A stretch of 64,000 nucleotides of DNA from Sphingobium sp. SCG-1 (GTDB lineage: Bacteria > Pseudomonadota > Alphaproteobacteria > Sphingomonadales > Sphingomonadaceae). The notes under the pieces are model-generated. The model had not been told where the DNA came from and did not search any database. It saw only the letters and a list, made by a program, of their open reading frames with translations. The DNA lies in contig NZ_CP026372.1 of NCBI RefSeq assembly GCF_002953135.1, positions 3,459,501-3,523,500 of the forward strand, given 5' to 3'. The translations under genes were made by a program, and so were the position numbers. Numbering within the stretch: the first letter of the stretch is position 1; every line of letters starts with the position of its first letter. Shown here piece after piece: positions 62,702 to 64,000 of the stretch.

Positions 62702-62817
62702 GGGAAGCGCTCCCAGCTATCGAAGGCAGAAAAGGTTATCAGCGCCCACAGGATGGCGGTTGCGCCGAGGGTGAAGCCGAAGAAGCGGCGCGGGGTGGGT
62801 TCGGGACTGCGCATCAT
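62698..62817 (-). CDS. 39-residue single-pass membrane protein
   Basis: Two adjacent ATGs (62817 and 62814) open a frame reading MMRSPEPTPRRFFGFTLGAT followed by a hydrophobic helix AILWALITFSAF and DSWERFP, then TGA at 62700-62698. A positively charged N-terminus before one helix predicts N-in topology. It overlaps the upstream gene and the downstream gene by 4 bp each, which supports its being real despite its length. It could be a small phage membrane regulator or spanin-like piece; function unknown. Confidence 0.7.
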   Translation of the reverse strand: MMRSPEPTPRRFFGFTLGATAILWALITFSAFDSWERFP

Positions 62818-63203
62818 TCCATCCCCAGCGCGCACTGGTATGTCTCGAGCAGGCCCTCAAATTCGCGAAGCGCGTGGCCTTCCATCCGGCGGCGCTTCAC
62901 GATTTCCTTCATGACCTTCGTGTCATAGCCGGTGGACTTGGCCTCGCCGTAGACGTCCTTGATGTCATCAGCGATTCCGCGCTTTTCTTCTTCGAGGCGT
63001 TCGACGCGCTCAATAAAAAGGCGGAGCTGGTCGGCGGCAACATTGCCGGTCGACTCGCTACTGCTCTTCGTGGTGCCGACGCATGTCACACAGACGGGAA
63101 AGCCATCGGCGAACATGGTGCTGGTGTGCTTCTGCCAGCCTTCCGGCAACGCATCGAGCGTGCCTGCGGCTTCGGCGTCGCATTTCGCGCAAGAGAGCGT
63201 CAT
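62814..63203 (-). CDS. Zinc-ribbon plus GapR/DUF2312 fusion protein
   Basis: A 129-residue protein from ATG 63203. Residues 1-45 form a probable zinc ribbon with C5-x2-C8 and C38-x2-C41 around a central GW (22-23). Residues about 53-127 are a DUF2312/GapR domain (VAADQLRLFIERVERLEEEKRGIADDIKD... REFEGLLETY). Chromosomal GapR is a roughly 90-residue nucleoid protein that clamps overtwisted AT-rich DNA in front of polymerases. The fused metal-binding head is unusual to my knowledge. Confidence 0.85.
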   Translation of the reverse strand: MTLSCAKCDAEAAGTLDALPEGWQKHTSTMFADGFPVCVTCVGTTKSSSESTGNVAADQLRLFIERVERLEEEKRGIADDIKDVYGEAKSTGYDTKVMKEIVKRRRMEGHALREFEGLLETYQCALGME

Positions 63204-63454
63204 GCCGCACCTCCGCGAGAGATCGAGCGTGCGATGTGTCCGGAATACACTGATACGGCCTTCCAATAAGCGGCCATCGGCGCCTTATGCTTTCGCCAGC
63301 ACTCATTAGCGCGATCTCGCGCATCGGCTTGGATCGCCCGCAAAGCATCTACCAACTGCTGCCGGGGCTGCTCATCCAAATTCCTTAGCGCAGCAACAGC
63401 AGGAAGCCGCAGCACCGGGTTACGCACGCTGGCACGTGATGAACGCTGGATCAT
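63200..63454 (-). CDS. Hypothetical prophage protein
   Basis: An 84-residue helical, arginine-rich protein (IQRSSRASVRNPVLRLPAVAAL... RDRANECWRKHKAPMAAYWKA). A basic N-terminus suggests nucleic-acid contact. No family is recognised. It overlaps both neighbours by 4 bp (ATGA). Confidence 0.72.
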   Translation of the reverse strand: MIQRSSRASVRNPVLRLPAVAALRNLDEQPRQQLVDALRAIQADARDRANECWRKHKAPMAAYWKAVSVYSGHIARSISRGGAA

Positions 63455-63954
63455 GCGACCGCTCCCATGCTGGCGGGAAGCGTGCCGGGGTGTTCGGCAA
63501 GGTCAGCGTAGCGGATCAGCTCGGCGGCGGTGGCGCGGGCGCTGGCGGGATCGAGGTAGAAACAATGGGGAAGCCAGCGCATAAGCACCGCTTCGGGATG
63601 CATAGCGATCTGGTAGGAACCATCGTTTTGCCGCTCCAAAAACAACTGGAATGCGGAGGATTTGGGCGGACTGATGAAATCTTCCGCCGTGGGACGAACG
63701 CGATCTGGTCCACTGGCGATGGCGGCGAAGTGCCGTTGCTCGATCGCTTCCATGCAGTCGGGGCAGCGCAGGAAGGGTGTTCCGCTGCAATCAAGCTCGA
63801 GAGCGTCCCATCCTGCGGGCATGATATTCAGCGGCCTATTCTCCTGACGCTCGCAGTCTCCGCAAATGAAGATGTAGGACGTTGTGGTAAAGTCTGGCGC
63901 CGTAGAGAAGTCGACGCCGATGAAGACGGGTTCGGGAAGGGTCTGCAACTCCAT
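63451..63954 (-). CDS. Prophage protein with four-cysteine zinc ribbon
   Basis: A 167-residue protein from ATG 63954 (MELQTLPEPVFIGVDFSTA). A CGDC pair and a CPDC pair flank a central GW with the same spacing as in the GapR fusion two genes downstream: C-x2-C, 13 residues, GW, 14 residues, C-x2-C. The C-terminal half (FQLFLERQNDGSYQIAMHPE... LPHCFYLDPASARATAAELI) is unknown. A TTG at 63960 overlapping the upstream stop is an alternative start. Confidence 0.75.
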   Translation of the reverse strand: MELQTLPEPVFIGVDFSTAPDFTTTSYIFICGDCERQENRPLNIMPAGWDALELDCSGTPFLRCPDCMEAIEQRHFAAIASGPDRVRPTAEDFISPPKSSAFQLFLERQNDGSYQIAMHPEAVLMRWLPHCFYLDPASARATAAELIRYADLAEHPGTLPASMGAVA

Positions 63955-63956
63955 GT

Positions 63957-64000
63957 TCAAGCTCCGGGTTCGAGGGCGAGGAAGACGCCGATCGCGAGCA
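63957..64000 (-). CDS. Partial prophage gene at the window edge
   Basis: The last 13 codons of a gene reading LAIGVFLALEPGA then TGA at 63959-63957, continuing beyond the window. The hydrophobic tail is too short to classify. It keeps the strand and tight spacing of the operon. Confidence 0.5.
   Translation of the reverse strand, partial: LAIGVFLALEPGA

Overview
The window is high-GC chromosomal DNA from an alphaproteobacterium. The gene set points to the Sphingomonadales (a Sphingobium/Sphingomonas-like genome): a TonB-dependent receptor with an ExbB/ExbD/ExbD/TonB energy module, CpdR beside N-formylglutamate amidohydrolase, a solitary SapC-family protein, hom next to glpX, and the rpmH-rnpA-yidD-yidC-engB ribosome/membrane-biogenesis string. 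No species is claimed.

Layout. 1-3.9 kb: a carbon-starvation (CstA) transporter, then an island scar made of a HigB/HigA-like toxin-antitoxin pair, a decayed tyrosine integrase and a 45-bp copy of the 3' half of tRNA-Gly(GCC). 4.0-8.2 kb: a short Mfd-like helicase, a 68-aa protein and a Crp/Fnr regulator. 8.3-16.5 kb: a sulfate-ester locus read on the minus strand (TonB-dependent receptor, sugar-type symporter, TauD/AtsK-like dioxygenase, formylglycine-type sulfatase, and the sulfatase-activating FGE gene, which carries an in-frame stop). Its leader contains a structured element resembling a SAM-II riboswitch. 16.5-24.3 kb: an envelope/secretion group (ECF sigma and anti-sigma divergent from a secreted subtilase, a Gly-rich PRC-barrel protein, an RTX protein, a metallo-beta-lactamase-fold hydrolase and a TPR-sulfotransferase). 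24.6-33.6 kb: a second Crp/Fnr protein, HtpG with a sigma-32-like promoter, a flavin reductase, a YbbAP-like ABC exporter divergent from a TesA-type esterase, and ComM. 33.6-37.2 kb: an HxlR regulator divergent from a five-gene operon of small detoxification-type enzymes. 37.2-41.2 kb: the rpmH string. 41.2-49.9 kb: diguanylate cyclase, LysR regulator, methyltransferase, tyrosine catabolism (hppD, fahA), PilZ protein and the TonB system. 50-59.4 kb: housekeeping genes (hom, glpX, ABC exporter, sapC, N-formylglutamate amidohydrolase, cpdR, dctA). 59.5-64 kb: tRNA-Val(GAC) followed by the integrase-proximal arm of a prophage, a tightly overlapped minus-strand operon that runs off the window.

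Most worth a second look: (i) two neighbouring prophage genes that share a four-cysteine zinc-ribbon of identical spacing, one copy fused to a GapR/DUF2312 domain; (ii) two short intergenic transcripts with C/U-rich anti-Shine-Dalgarno-like segments and strong terminators, one behind a heat-shock-type promoter; (iii) an rnpA reading frame with no ordinary start codon except one upstream of rpmH; (iv) the interrupted FGE next to its likely sulfatase client; and (v) the SAM-II-like leader ahead of a sulfur-scavenging operon. All functional calls come from reading the sequence and recalling families. No database search or folding program was run.
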